A DNA stretch of 64,000 nucleotides, taken from Amycolatopsis tolypomycina. GTDB lineage: Bacteria > Actinomycetota > Actinomycetes > Mycobacteriales > Pseudonocardiaceae. Position 1 is the first letter of the stretch; each line of letters begins with the position of its first letter. The notes below the pieces were generated by a model. It was not told the origin of the DNA and made no database searches. It worked only from the letters and a program-made list of their open reading frames with translations. Shown piece by piece: positions 51,612-61,085 of this stretch. The stretch is from contig NZ_FNSO01000003.1 in the NCBI RefSeq assembly GCF_900105945.1, forward strand, positions 124,001-188,000. Reading direction: 5' to 3'. The position numbers were made by a program, and so were the translations under genes.

Positions 51612-53459
51612 TTACCCGCCGGTCCGCGGCTCACCGGCCATGACCAGGGTCAATTCGCTCGTGCCGCCGTCCTCGATCCGGATCGGGACGCCCCAGTCCT
51701 GCCGGGTGATCCGGCACGCCGGGTGCTCGCCGCCGTCATCGCAGCTCGCGGCCTGCGCCACCACCTGCAGCACGCCCTCCGTGACGCCCTCGGCGAGACG
51801 GATCTTGCGGTTCAGGTCCGTGCCGGTCCCGCCGCCGTCGGCCAGCAGGGACGGCGGTGACGCGCTGATCTCGAGCCGCGTCGACGGGCCGAAGCGGTCG
51901 TCGAGCTTCTCGCCGGGTGGGGCCGTGAACAGCACCGAAAAGTCGATCTCGCCCGGCGCGAGCACCGTCGGCGGGCGGCGCACGGCGTGCGCGTCGCCGG
52001 TGACGACCGTCGGCCCAGAGGACGAGTCGACCGGGGCGATCCGGTTGCCCGCCGACTCGACGACCAGCAGCTCGCCGTCGTGCAGCAGCAGCCCCTGCGG
52101 CTCGGCGAGCCCGGTGGCGATCGTGGTCACCTCGCGGGTGAAGACGTCGAAGCTGCGGACCGCGCCGTTGTAGGTGTCGGCGATCGCGATCTTGTCGCCG
52201 GGCAGCGCGGCGAGGCCCAGCGGGTGCTGGAGCAGCGCCTCGTCGGCCGGGCCGTCGGTGTGGCCGAAGGAGAACAGGTCGACGCCGATCGCGGTGTGCA
52301 CGGTGAACGACTCGCCGTCGGGCTCGATCCAGCGCAGCGCCGACGTCTCCGCGTCGACGAGCCACAGCTTGTCGCCGTCGACGGCCAGGCCGGACGTCTG
52401 CGCGAAGAACGCTTCGCCGGCGTCGCCGTCGCGAAGGCCTTCGACGGTCGTCCCGGCGAAGCGGCGGATCGTGCCGCCGACCGGGTCGAACACGCTCAGC
52501 GTGTGGTTGCCCGCCATGGCGACGACGACCCCACCGGCCGGGCCCCACCAGGCGACGTCCCACGGGCTGGTGAGGTCGACCGCGACGCCCTTGCCCGAGT
52601 CCGGGCCGCTGCGCCACTGCGCGCCGGTGCCGGCGACCGTCGTCACCTCGCCGATGATCAGGTCCAGGCCGCGCAGCCGGTGCCCGGCCGTGTCGGCGAC
52701 GACGGCGTGGTAGCCGACGCGCTCGGCGATGTCGTACGGCAGCAGCGCGATGCCCGACGGCTCGGCGAAGGTGGCGATGTCGAACGGCCCGTCCTGGCCG
52801 CCGCGGGCGCCGCTGCCGAAGCGGCGGATGACGGTCTCGCCGTCCGAAGCGAACTCGACGATCGCGTGGTGTCCGGTGTCGGCGACCAGGACGCGTCCCT
52901 CGGCGGTGGCGACGGCCTTGCTCGGGAACCGCAGCTCGCCGGGCTGCTCCTCGACCGGCACGTACGGGCTGCCGCCGCGACGCAGCGTGCCCTTGGCTTC
53001 GTGCTTCGTCACGAGGTCCGCGATGACGCGGCGAAGCGCCTCTTCGTGCCCTTCGCCCGCGGCGACGTGCACGACGTACCCCTCGGGGTCGACGACGACG
53101 AGCGTCGGCCACGCGCGGACCGCGTACTGCGACCACAGCTCCATCTTCGGGTCGTTGACCACGGGGTGGTGCACGTCGTAACGGCGGACGGCGGCTTCGA
53201 TCGAGGCGCGCTCGCCCTCGTGCAGGAACTTCGGCGAGTGGACGCCGATGGTGACCAGCACGTCGGCGAACTCGGCTTCGAGCGGACGCAGCTCGTCGAG
53301 CACGTGCAGGCAGTTGATGCAGCCGCTGGTCCAGAAGTCCAGCAGCACGATGCGCCCGCGCAGCTCGGCGAGGGTCAGGGGGCGGTCGCCGGTGTTCAGC
53401 CAGACGTCGCCGCGCAGCTCGGGGGCACGCACGCGGCTCTGCGGTCGTGGAGAAGTCAC
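51612..53459 (-). CDS. NHL-repeat thioredoxin-fold protein (NHLRC2-like)
   Basis: 615 residues. N-terminal thioredoxin-like domain (about 10-150) with WTSGCINCLHVLDEL, a CxxC motif (Cys-Ile-Asn-Cys) as in NHLRC2. A six-bladed NHL beta-propeller follows (RVLVADTGHHAIVEF, HAVVADTAGHRLRGL, DKIAIADTYNGAVRSF), then a C-terminal beta domain. No signal peptide. Redox or protein-interaction function is unproven. GTG start at 53459. Coupled to the GroES-like gene, which suggests a role in protein quality control (inference). Confidence 0.9.
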   Translation of the reverse strand: MTSPRPQSRVRAPELRGDVWLNTGDRPLTLAELRGRIVLLDFWTSGCINCLHVLDELRPLEAEFADVLVTIGVHSPKFLHEGERASIEAAVRRYDVHHPVVNDPKMELWSQYAVRAWPTLVVVDPEGYVVHVAAGEGHEEALRRVIADLVTKHEAKGTLRRGGSPYVPVEEQPGELRFPSKAVATAEGRVLVADTGHHAIVEFASDGETVIRRFGSGARGGQDGPFDIATFAEPSGIALLPYDIAERVGYHAVVADTAGHRLRGLDLIIGEVTTVAGTGAQWRSGPDSGKGVAVDLTSPWDVAWWGPAGGVVVAMAGNHTLSVFDPVGGTIRRFAGTTVEGLRDGDAGEAFFAQTSGLAVDGDKLWLVDAETSALRWIEPDGESFTVHTAIGVDLFSFGHTDGPADEALLQHPLGLAALPGDKIAIADTYNGAVRSFDVFTREVTTIATGLAEPQGLLLHDGELLVVESAGNRIAPVDSSSGPTVVTGDAHAVRRPPTVLAPGEIDFSVLFTAPPGEKLDDRFGPSTRLEISASPPSLLADGGGTGTDLNRKIRLAEGVTEGVLQVVAQAASCDDGGEHPACRITRQDWGVPIRIEDGGTSELTLVMAGEPRTGG

Positions 53460-53597
53460 GGCATGAGTGAACTACACACGCTCACGCTCTGTTCCGCGGT
53501 CCGCCCCGATGAGAGAACAAACTCACCCGGCCGTGGGTCCCCAGGTCGGCGCGAAAAAGGACGCGCGAGCGGGTGAGCCGCCGCTTAGGCTCGGGTC

Positions 53598-54173
53598 ATG
53601 ACCCCAGTCCAGCCGGCCGGCGCCCTCACTCCGGAGGAGGCGCGGCACCTGCAGGAGAACCTCCGGGAACCCGTGCGTCCCGGGCTGAGCGAAACCGAGC
53701 TCGACGACGTCGAGCGCCGGTTCGGCTTCCGCTTCGCCGCGGACCACCGGACGTTCCTGTCCGCCGGCGTCCCGATCGGCGACCGCTGGCCCGACTGGCG
53801 CTGCGGCAACGCCGAGCAACTGCGCAAACGTTTGGCATGGCCGGTCGACGGCGTGCTGTACGACGTCGAGCACAACGGCTTCTGGTTGCCGGACTGGGGC
53901 ACGCGCCCGGTCGGCCCGGAGGACGCCGTCCGCGAGGCCCGCCGCCGGCTGGCCGACGTGCCGCAGCTGGTGCCGGTGTGCGGGCACCGGTACCTGCCCG
54001 GCCTGCCGGGCACGGTGGGCTACCCGGTGCTGTCGGTGTACCAGACGGACATCATCGTCTACGGCAGTGACCTGCGCGATTACCTGCACCGCGAGTTCGC
54101 GACGGGCGGCATCAGCACGGCCCCACCGGACGGCCCCCGCTACATACCGTTCTGGTCCCGCTTCATCGACTAG
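53598..54173 (+). CDS. SMI1/KNR4-like protein
   Basis: 191 residues. SUKH-type pattern: GLSETELDDVERRFGFRFAADHRTFLSAGVPIG, then PVDGVLYDVEHNGFWLPDWGTRP and later YPVLSVYQTDIIVYGSDLRDYL. SUKH proteins often serve as immunity proteins to secreted toxins, but also occur singly. No toxin gene is adjacent. Start follows the end of a 138-base gap from the divergent NHL gene. Confidence 0.82.
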   Translation: MTPVQPAGALTPEEARHLQENLREPVRPGLSETELDDVERRFGFRFAADHRTFLSAGVPIGDRWPDWRCGNAEQLRKRLAWPVDGVLYDVEHNGFWLPDWGTRPVGPEDAVREARRRLADVPQLVPVCGHRYLPGLPGTVGYPVLSVYQTDIIVYGSDLRDYLHREFATGGISTAPPDGPRYIPFWSRFID

Positions 54174-54190
54174 CCGCCGTTCCCACATGC

Positions 54191-54243
54191 GTCATGAACG
54201 AGTCGTTCATGACGTCTGAGGTCATGAACGACTCGTTCATGAC
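54191..54243. repeat. Two 23-bp palindromes in opposite orientation
   Basis: Arms GTCATGAACGA and TCGTTCATGAC around a single centre base: G in the first copy (54191-54213), C in the second (54221-54243), so each is the complement of the other; period 30 bases. They occupy the gap between convergent genes ending at 54173 and 54261. A REP-like or bidirectional terminator/protein-binding element; no T tract follows. Confidence 0.8.
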
Positions 54244-54260
54244 GTCGGCGACCGCCCGGC

Positions 54261-56564
54261 TCAGTTGTCCCGGCGCAGCATGCGGCTCACACCCGCCGCC
54301 ACGGTGGTCGCCAATATCCAGCCCGACGCCGTGAAGCCCGCCGCCACCCAGTTGTCCGGGCCGTGCATGTACCACCTCGACTTGTTGCCGAAGTCCACGA
54401 TCGGGACCAGGAGATCCGCCGTGTAGATCACCGGGTTCCACTGCAGCCCTGTGTCCTGCTGGTTCACCACGCACCGGGGGCCGCTTGCCACGTAGCGGCC
54501 TGACTTGTCGTAAATACAGTCGTCCGTGCCCAGGCCGAACCACAGGCTGCCCAGGACCAGCAACGTCAGCAGCCAGCCCAGTGCGCGGACCGGGCGGTAG
54601 CCGTAGCCCACCATCGAACGCTGGAGCCAGCTCCACAGCCGCACGCCGGGGCCGAAGAACTTGAAGCCGCGCGCCAGTGCCTCGTACCTGAACTGCTGCT
54701 TGCGCAACGCCACCGTCGACGCGTGCTCTTCGTTACCCGCCGCGCGCAGCATCTGCGCCAGCTGGTCGTACGGCCCCGGGCGGTAGCCGCGCATCGCGTT
54801 GCGCAACAGCTCGATGCGCTCGTCCAACGCCTTGTCGTCGGCGAGGGGGATTCCCTTCTTCAACGCGTCGTAGCGGAAGTCCTCCAGCTCGATGCCCGCG
54901 GACGCCGCCCAGAACTGCTTGTTGTCGCTCAGCGTTCCGCAATGCGCCCGCCGCAGCACGATGCGGCCCGTTGGGGGGCTGCTCGGCGTGAAGATGAACT
55001 CGTCCGAGGCGACGTCACCCGCGTCGAGGGCGACGTCGAACGGCGGGAGCGAACCCAGCTGGGATCCGCGGAGGTCCACTCGGCGGGCGACCTGGGCGCC
55101 GTCGAGGTTGACGCCGCCTTCGGCCACGAACGGGCGGCCGTTGTTGTCGCGCAGCGTCAGGTCGCGGCCGACGCGGCCGGTGCGGACGTCGAGGGAATAA
55201 CTGCTGGTCGCGCGGCGGCCCGGGTCCGTCAGCCGGGTGCCCGCGAGGTTGATCGAGCCGCCGACGTCCACGCCCTGCAGGCGCAGCGTGCCGTGGATCG
55301 TCGCGTCCGTCAGCTGGAAGTTGCCCGCGATCTTCGAGCGGCGGGCCGAAAACACGTCGCGGCCGGGGTGGCGGAACATCGAGTTCCAGGCCAGGAAGTT
55401 GCCGCCGACGGTGACATCGGCCAGGCGCAGCTGGCCCGTCGGCACGCGCAGGCTCGTCGCCTCGATGTCGCCGCCGATCTCGGTGCCGTCCAGGTGCAAC
55501 GCGCGGTCGTAGTACGGCACGGTCTTGCCGCGCTCGACGCGGATCTCGGCGCCCGCCAGCCGCAGGGAGCCGCCGATGCGGGCGTTGACCATGCGCAACG
55601 TGCCCAGTGCCTGCAGGCCGTCCGACAGCTCGACGTTGCCGTCCACGCGCATCCGGTCGGCGACCAGCGCCGGCCGCGGGTCGATGTACGGGTCGTTGGA
55701 CTTCCACGCGTCGACCGCGATCGGGCCGTGCTGGGACACCGTCAGCTTGGCCTCGCGCAGCGAGATGTCGCTGTCCACCGTCGCGCTCGGCAGGTACATG
55801 ATCCCGGTCGCGGAGAAGCGTTTCCGCTGGCTGGCCGGCCCGTAGTTGTCGACCTCGCACAGCAGGCTGCCGCCGATGTGCAGACCGTTGCCGTTGAGCG
55901 CGAAGCCGTCCGGGTTGTTCAGCGTCGCGCCCGAAAAGTTGACGTTACCGCCGGTCCGCAGGCCGGGGAGCCGGACTTCGCCGTTCGCGACCATCCGGTA
56001 CGCCAGCAGCGCGCCGGTCAGCACCAGCCGGTCGGCCTGGATCGCCTTGCCGTGCGGGTGCGAGATCACCGTGCGGGTGAGGACCATCGAGCCCTCGATC
56101 ACCGCGTCGGTCAGGTTGACCGCGGCGTTCGGCATGCCGCGTTCGCGGTCGTCGCCGCGCTGGACGGTCGTCTCCTCGATCTCCCGCCGGTCGCCGTCGA
56201 CCTGCACGACGCTGCGGATCAGCCGGACGTCGTTGCGGCTGCGCATGTTGCGGGCCTTGAGCCCGGGCAGCCAGCACTTCCGGAACACGAGCCCGAGCAG
56301 GTTCGCCTCGCGCACGTCCGGCGGCTGCTCGAACCGGCAGCGCTCGAACCGGAACAGGTACTTCAGGTCCGCGGCCCGCAGGTCGAGCGTCCCGGTGATG
56401 TAGGCGTCCTCGACGTAGACGATCGGGGCGTTCGTGGCCTGGCGCCGCCAGCGCAGCAGGCCCGCGTTGCCCGGTTTCAGCAGCTCGGAGGCCTTGACCT
56501 CGTACCGGCGGTCGGGGATGCCCGCGAACGGGTCGAGAGGAGGCAGTGCGCTTTCGGTCGTCAA
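54261..56564 (-). CDS. Membrane-anchored beta-helix protein (annotated elsewhere as membrane-associated oxidoreductase)
   Basis: 767 residues starting with TTG. Residues 40-590 are a right-handed beta-helix-like repeat array with pentapeptide-style units: VDGNVELSDGLQALG, RIGGSLRLAGAEI, EIGGDIEATSLRV, TVGGNFLAWNS, DVGGSINLAGTRL. The last 150 residues hold about two to three membrane segments (RALGWLLTLLVLGSLWFGLG and WVAAGFTASGWILATTVAAGV). No oxidoreductase motif is visible, so that common name is unsupported. Function unknown. GGAGGGGGCGGGG lies upstream of the start. Confidence 0.78.
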   Translation of the reverse strand: MTTESALPPLDPFAGIPDRRYEVKASELLKPGNAGLLRWRRQATNAPIVYVEDAYITGTLDLRAADLKYLFRFERCRFEQPPDVREANLLGLVFRKCWLPGLKARNMRSRNDVRLIRSVVQVDGDRREIEETTVQRGDDRERGMPNAAVNLTDAVIEGSMVLTRTVISHPHGKAIQADRLVLTGALLAYRMVANGEVRLPGLRTGGNVNFSGATLNNPDGFALNGNGLHIGGSLLCEVDNYGPASQRKRFSATGIMYLPSATVDSDISLREAKLTVSQHGPIAVDAWKSNDPYIDPRPALVADRMRVDGNVELSDGLQALGTLRMVNARIGGSLRLAGAEIRVERGKTVPYYDRALHLDGTEIGGDIEATSLRVPTGQLRLADVTVGGNFLAWNSMFRHPGRDVFSARRSKIAGNFQLTDATIHGTLRLQGVDVGGSINLAGTRLTDPGRRATSSYSLDVRTGRVGRDLTLRDNNGRPFVAEGGVNLDGAQVARRVDLRGSQLGSLPPFDVALDAGDVASDEFIFTPSSPPTGRIVLRRAHCGTLSDNKQFWAASAGIELEDFRYDALKKGIPLADDKALDERIELLRNAMRGYRPGPYDQLAQMLRAAGNEEHASTVALRKQQFRYEALARGFKFFGPGVRLWSWLQRSMVGYGYRPVRALGWLLTLLVLGSLWFGLGTDDCIYDKSGRYVASGPRCVVNQQDTGLQWNPVIYTADLLVPIVDFGNKSRWYMHGPDNWVAAGFTASGWILATTVAAGVSRMLRRDN

Positions 56565-56620
56565 AACGCCCCGCCCCCTCCCTCACCCGCCTTCAAAATA
56601 GCGAACCCGAACGGTTTTCG

Positions 56621-57394
56621 TCAGGCGTTCGGGTTCAGCACCCGGGCGAGGAACTCCTTGGTCCGGTCCTCGCGCGGGCTGCCGATGACCCGCTCGGGCG
56701 GCCCCTCTTCGACGACGACGCCGCCGTCCATGAAGAGCACCTTGTCCGCCACCTCGCGCGCGAACTGCATCTCGTGCGTGACGACGACCATGGTCATGCC
56801 GTCCTTGGCCAGCTGCTTCATCACGCCGAGGACGTCGCCGACGAGCTCCGGGTCCAGCGCGGACGTCGGCTCGTCGAACAGCATCAGCTTCGGCTGCATC
56901 GCCAGCGCCCGGGCGATCGCGACGCGCTGCTGCTGCCCGCCGGACAGCTGCGCCGGGTAGTTCTTCGCCTTGTCCGCGAGGCCGACGCGCTCCAGCAGCT
57001 CCAGCGCGCGCTGCCGGACCTGGGCCTTCGGCTCGCGCCGGACCTGGACCGGCGCCTCCATGACGTTCTCGAGCGCCGTCATGTGCGGGAAGAGGTTGAA
57101 GCGCTGGAACACCATGCCGATGTCCTTGCGCTGGAACGCCACCTCTTTCTCGCGCAGCTCGTGCAGCTTGTCGCCACGCTGCTTGTAGCCGACGAGGGTG
57201 CCGTCGACGTAGAGCCGGCCCGCGTCGATCTTCTCGAGGTGGTTGATGCAGCGCAGCAGCGTCGACTTGCCCGAGCCGGACGGCCCGATCAGGCAGAGCA
57301 CCTCCCGCTCCTGCACCTCGAGGTTGATGCCCTTGAGGACGTCGACGCTGCCGAAGCTCTTCCAGATCCGCTGCGCGGACACCACGGGGGTCAT
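56621..57394 (-). CDS. Polar amino-acid ABC transporter ATPase
   Basis: 257 residues. Walker [11 protein letters not shown]-loop [16 protein letters not shown], signature LSGGQQQR, Walker [15 protein letters not shown] and the switch His in [15 protein letters not shown]. Belongs to the GlnQ-type subfamily for polar amino acids (glutamate, glutamine, cystine and similar). ATG 57394 overlaps the permease stop as ATGA. Third gene of the operon after the binding protein and permease. Confidence 0.95.
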   Translation of the reverse strand: MTPVVSAQRIWKSFGSVDVLKGINLEVQEREVLCLIGPSGSGKSTLLRCINHLEKIDAGRLYVDGTLVGYKQRGDKLHELREKEVAFQRKDIGMVFQRFNLFPHMTALENVMEAPVQVRREPKAQVRQRALELLERVGLADKAKNYPAQLSGGQQQRVAIARALAMQPKLMLFDEPTSALDPELVGDVLGVMKQLAKDGMTMVVVTHEMQFAREVADKVLFMDGGVVVEEGPPERVIGSPREDRTKEFLARVLNPNA

Positions 57395-58323
57395 GTGACG
57401 TTCCCTCCACCCCGGCTGAACATCCGCGACGCCCAGCCCTGCCGCTGGACCACGTCTCGCGAGGTCCCGCGCGCGAACCGCTTCTCGATCTGGATCTGGA
57501 TCAGGGTCAGCACCGACGTCAGGAACAGGTACCAGAGCGCGGCGACGATGAGCAGCGGCACGGTCTTGTAGTTCTGCGAGTAGATGGTCTGCGCCGCGAC
57601 CACCAGCTCGAAGTACCCGATGACCACGACCAGCGACGTGGTTTTCAGCATCGAGATGGTCTCGTTGCCGGTCGGCGGGATGATCACCCGCATCGCCTGC
57701 GGCAGGATGATCCGCCGCAGGGTCTTCGTCTGGCTCATGCCGAGGGCGCTCGCCGCCTCGCGCTGGCCTGAGTCGACCGACTGGATCCCGCTGCGCACGA
57801 TCTCCGCCATGTAGGCGGCCTCGTTGAGCCCCAGGCCGAGCAGCGAGGCGGTGAACTGCGTGATCAGCTGGTTGGTGTCCCAGCTGACGAACTCGGGCCC
57901 GAACGGCACGCCGAGGCCGAGCCTCGGGTAGGCCAGCGCCAGGAAGTTCCAGAACAGCAGCTGCGTGATCAGCGGGGTACCGCGGAACAGCCAGATGTAG
58001 ATCGACGCCGCGCCCTTCATGAGGGGGTTGGGCGACAGGCGCATCACGGCGAGCAGGATCCCGCCGACGATGCCGATCAGCATCGAGATCACCGTGAGGA
58101 TCAGCGTGTTCTGCAGGCCGCGCAGGATCCGGGCGTCGAAGAGGTACTCCCCGACGACCGGCCACTGCAGGGCGCTGTTCGTGGCCACGCTGCGGATCAT
58201 GATGAACGCGAGGAACAGGATGACGACCCCGGCCACCCAGCGCCCGTAGTGGCGCACCGGGACGGCCTTGATGGGCTCGGCTTCGATCGGCGCCTCGTCG
58301 GGAGGCGCTTCGTTGGAGCTCAC
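57391..58323 (-). CDS. Polar amino-acid ABC transporter permease
   Basis: 310 residues. Acidic/proline-rich N-terminus (about 1-27), then about five to six helices. The inner-membrane signature is [34 protein letters not shown], the EAA loop of His/Glu/Gln/Arg permeases, with [20 protein letters not shown] downstream. One permease only, so it likely forms a homodimer. GTG start at 58323; 15 bases after the binding-protein gene. Confidence 0.95.
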   Translation of the reverse strand: MSSNEAPPDEAPIEAEPIKAVPVRHYGRWVAGVVILFLAFIMIRSVATNSALQWPVVGEYLFDARILRGLQNTLILTVISMLIGIVGGILLAVMRLSPNPLMKGAASIYIWLFRGTPLITQLLFWNFLALAYPRLGLGVPFGPEFVSWDTNQLITQFTASLLGLGLNEAAYMAEIVRSGIQSVDSGQREAASALGMSQTKTLRRIILPQAMRVIIPPTGNETISMLKTTSLVVVIGYFELVVAAQTIYSQNYKTVPLLIVAALWYLFLTSVLTLIQIQIEKRFARGTSRDVVQRQGWASRMFSRGGGNVT

Positions 58324-58338
58324 GAACTACGTCCTATC

Positions 58339-59277
58339 TCAGGAGGCCGGGTTGATCTCCGACTTGGTGACCGCGCCGGCGGCGTTGAGACCCCACTTGT
58401 CCAGGATCTTCTTGTACGCACCGCTGTCGATCAGCTTCTGGATCGCGCCCTGGATGGCCTTGCCGTAGTCACCGCTGTTCTTCGGCAGCACGATGCCGTA
58501 CGGCGCCGTGTCGTACGGCGCGCCGACCGACTCGAGCTGGCCGTTCGTCTGCTTGACCGCGTAGTCGATGACCGGGGAGTCGGCCAGCTCGCCCTGCACG
58601 CGCTTGGCGGTGAGGGCCAGGTTGACGTCGGTCTGGGCCTGCAGCTGCGTGACCTCGATGGCGGGCTTGCCCGCGCCGGTGCAGGCGGCGTTCTTCTTGT
58701 CGAGGTCCTCGACCTGGGTGGTGCCCTTCTGGACGGCGATCTTCTTGCCGCAGAGGTCGTCGAGCTTCAGGCCGTCCGGGTTGCCCTTCAGCACGGCCAG
58801 CGAGGTGCCCGCGCTGTAGTAGGAGATCATGTCGACCGACTGCAGCCGCTCGGCGTTGATGCTGAACGACGACATCGCCAGCTCGTACTTCTTGGCGCCG
58901 ACGCCGGGGATGATCCCGTCGAACGAAGCGTTCTGGAAGTCCATCTGCACGCCGAGCACCTGGCCGATGGCGGTGCCGAGGTCGACGTCGAAGCCGGCCG
59001 GCTTGCCGTTGTCGACGAACTCGTTCGGCGGGTAGCTCTGGTCCTGGCCGACCACGATCTTGCCGTCGGACTTCACGTCGGCGGGCACCATGGCGGCCAG
59101 CGCGTCGTCCTTGGCGACCGCACCCACGTCACCCGATCCGGTGCCCGGGGCAGACGAGGAGCTGCTGGTGCCGACGTTGCCCGCACCGCTCCCTCCCGCG
59201 CCGCACGCCACGGTCAAGCCGACCAGGGCGAACGCAGGCAGCAGGGCGATCGCCTTGAGCTGGGTTCCTCGGGCCAC
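58339..59277 (-). CDS. Polar amino-acid ABC transporter substrate-binding lipoprotein
   Basis: 312 residues from GTG 59277 (GGAG 7 bases upstream). Signal ends at the lipobox LTVAC (Cys25), followed by a Gly/Ser/Thr tether. Solute-binding fold family 3: KIVVGQDQSYPPNEFVDNGKPAGFDVDLG, then KKYELAMSSFSINAERLQSVDMISYYSAGTSL and DAPYDTAPYGIVLPK-like block. Ligand probably a polar or cationic amino acid or related amine. First gene of the operon, divergent from the ATP-grasp operon. Confidence 0.94.
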   Translation of the reverse strand: MARGTQLKAIALLPAFALVGLTVACGAGGSGAGNVGTSSSSSAPGTGSGDVGAVAKDDALAAMVPADVKSDGKIVVGQDQSYPPNEFVDNGKPAGFDVDLGTAIGQVLGVQMDFQNASFDGIIPGVGAKKYELAMSSFSINAERLQSVDMISYYSAGTSLAVLKGNPDGLKLDDLCGKKIAVQKGTTQVEDLDKKNAACTGAGKPAIEVTQLQAQTDVNLALTAKRVQGELADSPVIDYAVKQTNGQLESVGAPYDTAPYGIVLPKNSGDYGKAIQGAIQKLIDSGAYKKILDKWGLNAAGAVTKSEINPAS

Positions 59278-59424
59278 GTCGTCACTCCTCGTAGTTCTCA
59301 GGTTCTGAGAGCACGCATATTGCCACTCATCCATACCAAAGCACAGCACCGTGAAGTTACGGCGATGTTTAGAGCGAAGCGCGAGTGTCGCGTCCCGGCC
59401 ACGCCGTGCGTAAGGATGTCGACC

Positions 59425-61074
59425 ATGAACGCCACCCCGCCGCGGCTGCCCCCGTCCGGTCGACGCGCGAGGAAGGCGGCGACCAGCCGGATCACCCGTC
59501 CGGGCGACCGGTTCGAGGGATACCTCTCGCCGGAGCGGCCGCACGCCGGCGCCTACGACGAGATGTTCGCCGCCGACGGCACGGTCCGCGGCCCGTACCG
59601 GGCCCTCTACGAGTCGATCGCGGCCCTCGACGCGCACGACCTGCAGTCCCGCTCCCAGGCCCTCGACCGGGCGATGGTCGACCAGGGCATCACGTTCTCG
59701 CTGTCCGGGCAGGAGCGGCCGTTCCCGCTGGACCTGGTGCCGCGGGTGATCCAGGCCGCCGAGTGGACGAAGCTCGAGCGCGGCGTCGCCCAGCGCGTCC
59801 GCGCGCTCGAGGCGTTCCTCGCCGACGTCTACGGCGACCGGCAGATCCTGCGCGACGGCGTGCTGCCGCGGCGGCTGATCACCTCGTGCGAGCACTTCCA
59901 CCGCGAGGCCTTCGGCATCACCCCGCCGAACGGCGTGCGCATCCACGTGTCCGGCGTGGACCTGGTGCGTGACGAGGAGGGCACGTTCCGCGTGCTGGAG
60001 GACAACCTCCGCAACCCGTCCGGGGTGTCGTACGTGATGGAGAACCGGCGGACGATGGCCCGGGTCTTCCCGGACCTGTTCGCCCAGCACCGCGTGCGAC
60101 CGGTCGGCGACTACGCGTCGCACCTGCTCCGGGCGCTGCGCGCGGCGGCCGCGGCGAACGTCGCCGACCCGACGGTCGTCGTGCTGACCCCCGGCGTGCA
60201 CAACTCGGCGTACTTCGAGCACTCGCTGCTGGCTCGCCTGATGGGCGTCGAGCTCGTCGAAGGCCGCGACATGTTCTGCCGCGACAACGTCGTCTACCTG
60301 CGGACCACCGAGGGCGAGCGGCAGGTCGACGTCATCTACCGGCGGATCGACGACGAGTTCCTCGATCCGGTGCACTACCGGCCGGACTCGGTGCTCGGCA
60401 TCGCCGGCGTCCAGAACGCGGCCCGCGCGGGCAACGTCGTCGTCGCGAACGCGATCGGCAACGGCGTCGGCGACGACAAGCTCGTCTACACCTACGTGCC
60501 GGAGATGGTGAAGTACTACCTGAACGAGAAGCCGCTGCTGCCCAACGTGGACACCTTCCGCTGCTGGCTGCCGGACGAGTTCGACCACGTCATGGCCCAC
60601 CTCGACGAGCTGGTCGTCAAGCCGGTCGAGGGCTCGGGCGGGTACGGGATCGTGTTCGGCCCGGACGCGTCGAAGAAGGAGCTCGACACGCTGCGGCGGA
60701 AGGTCCGCGCGAACCGGCGCGGCTGGATCGCGCAGCCGGTGGTCCAGCTCTCGACGGTGCCGGCCAAGGTGGACGACCGGCTCGCGCCGCGGCACGTCGA
60801 CCTGCGGCCCTTCGCCGTCAACGACGGCAAGGAGATCTTCGTCCTCCCCGGCGGCCTGACCCGGGTGGCGCTGCCGGAGGGCAGCCTGGTCGTCAACTCG
60901 TCGCAGGGCGGCGGCTCGAAGGACACCTGGGTGCTCGCGTCCCGGGCGTCGACGGCCGAGCGCGAGCTGGAGCAGCCCGCGCTCGGCGCGATGTCCACTG
61001 TGGACGGCCTGGCCGCCGAGCAGGGGCCCGAGCTGACGACGTCCCAGCAACAGCAGCAGCAACAGCAGAGCTAG
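59425..61074 (+). CDS. Circularly permuted type 2 ATP-grasp protein
   Basis: 549 residues. Family blocks: LERGVAQRVRALEAFLADVYGDRQILRDGVLP, then GVRIHVSGVDLVRDEEGTFRVLEDNLRNPSGVSYV, DVIYRRIDDEFLDP and LVVKPVEGSGGYGIVFGPDAS. The last is the ATP-binding loop. Predicted to form an amide or peptide bond; substrate unproven. It ends with a run of Gln (SQQQQQQQQQS), unusual in bacteria. ATG 59425 has AAGGA at 8 bases; ATG 59416 is just upstream. First of a three-gene operon with alpha-E and transglutaminase genes, a set conserved across many bacteria. Confidence 0.93.
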   Translation: MNATPPRLPPSGRRARKAATSRITRPGDRFEGYLSPERPHAGAYDEMFAADGTVRGPYRALYESIAALDAHDLQSRSQALDRAMVDQGITFSLSGQERPFPLDLVPRVIQAAEWTKLERGVAQRVRALEAFLADVYGDRQILRDGVLPRRLITSCEHFHREAFGITPPNGVRIHVSGVDLVRDEEGTFRVLEDNLRNPSGVSYVMENRRTMARVFPDLFAQHRVRPVGDYASHLLRALRAAAAANVADPTVVVLTPGVHNSAYFEHSLLARLMGVELVEGRDMFCRDNVVYLRTTEGERQVDVIYRRIDDEFLDPVHYRPDSVLGIAGVQNAARAGNVVVANAIGNGVGDDKLVYTYVPEMVKYYLNEKPLLPNVDTFRCWLPDEFDHVMAHLDELVVKPVEGSGGYGIVFGPDASKKELDTLRRKVRANRRGWIAQPVVQLSTVPAKVDDRLAPRHVDLRPFAVNDGKEIFVLPGGLTRVALPEGSLVVNSSQGGGSKDTWVLASRASTAERELEQPALGAMSTVDGLAAEQGPELTTSQQQQQQQQS

Positions 61075-61085
61075 GGAGGTTTCGC

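Noticed and set aside
54191..54243. Twin palindromes considered as a CRISPR fragment
   Set aside because: Only two units with a 7-base gap, no array and no cas genes.
58339..61062. A 907-codon minus-strand frame joining the binding protein to sequence antisense to the ATP-grasp gene
   Set aside because: The lipoprotein start at GTG 59277 has a ribosome site and signal peptide; the upstream part is antisense shadow, not a fusion.
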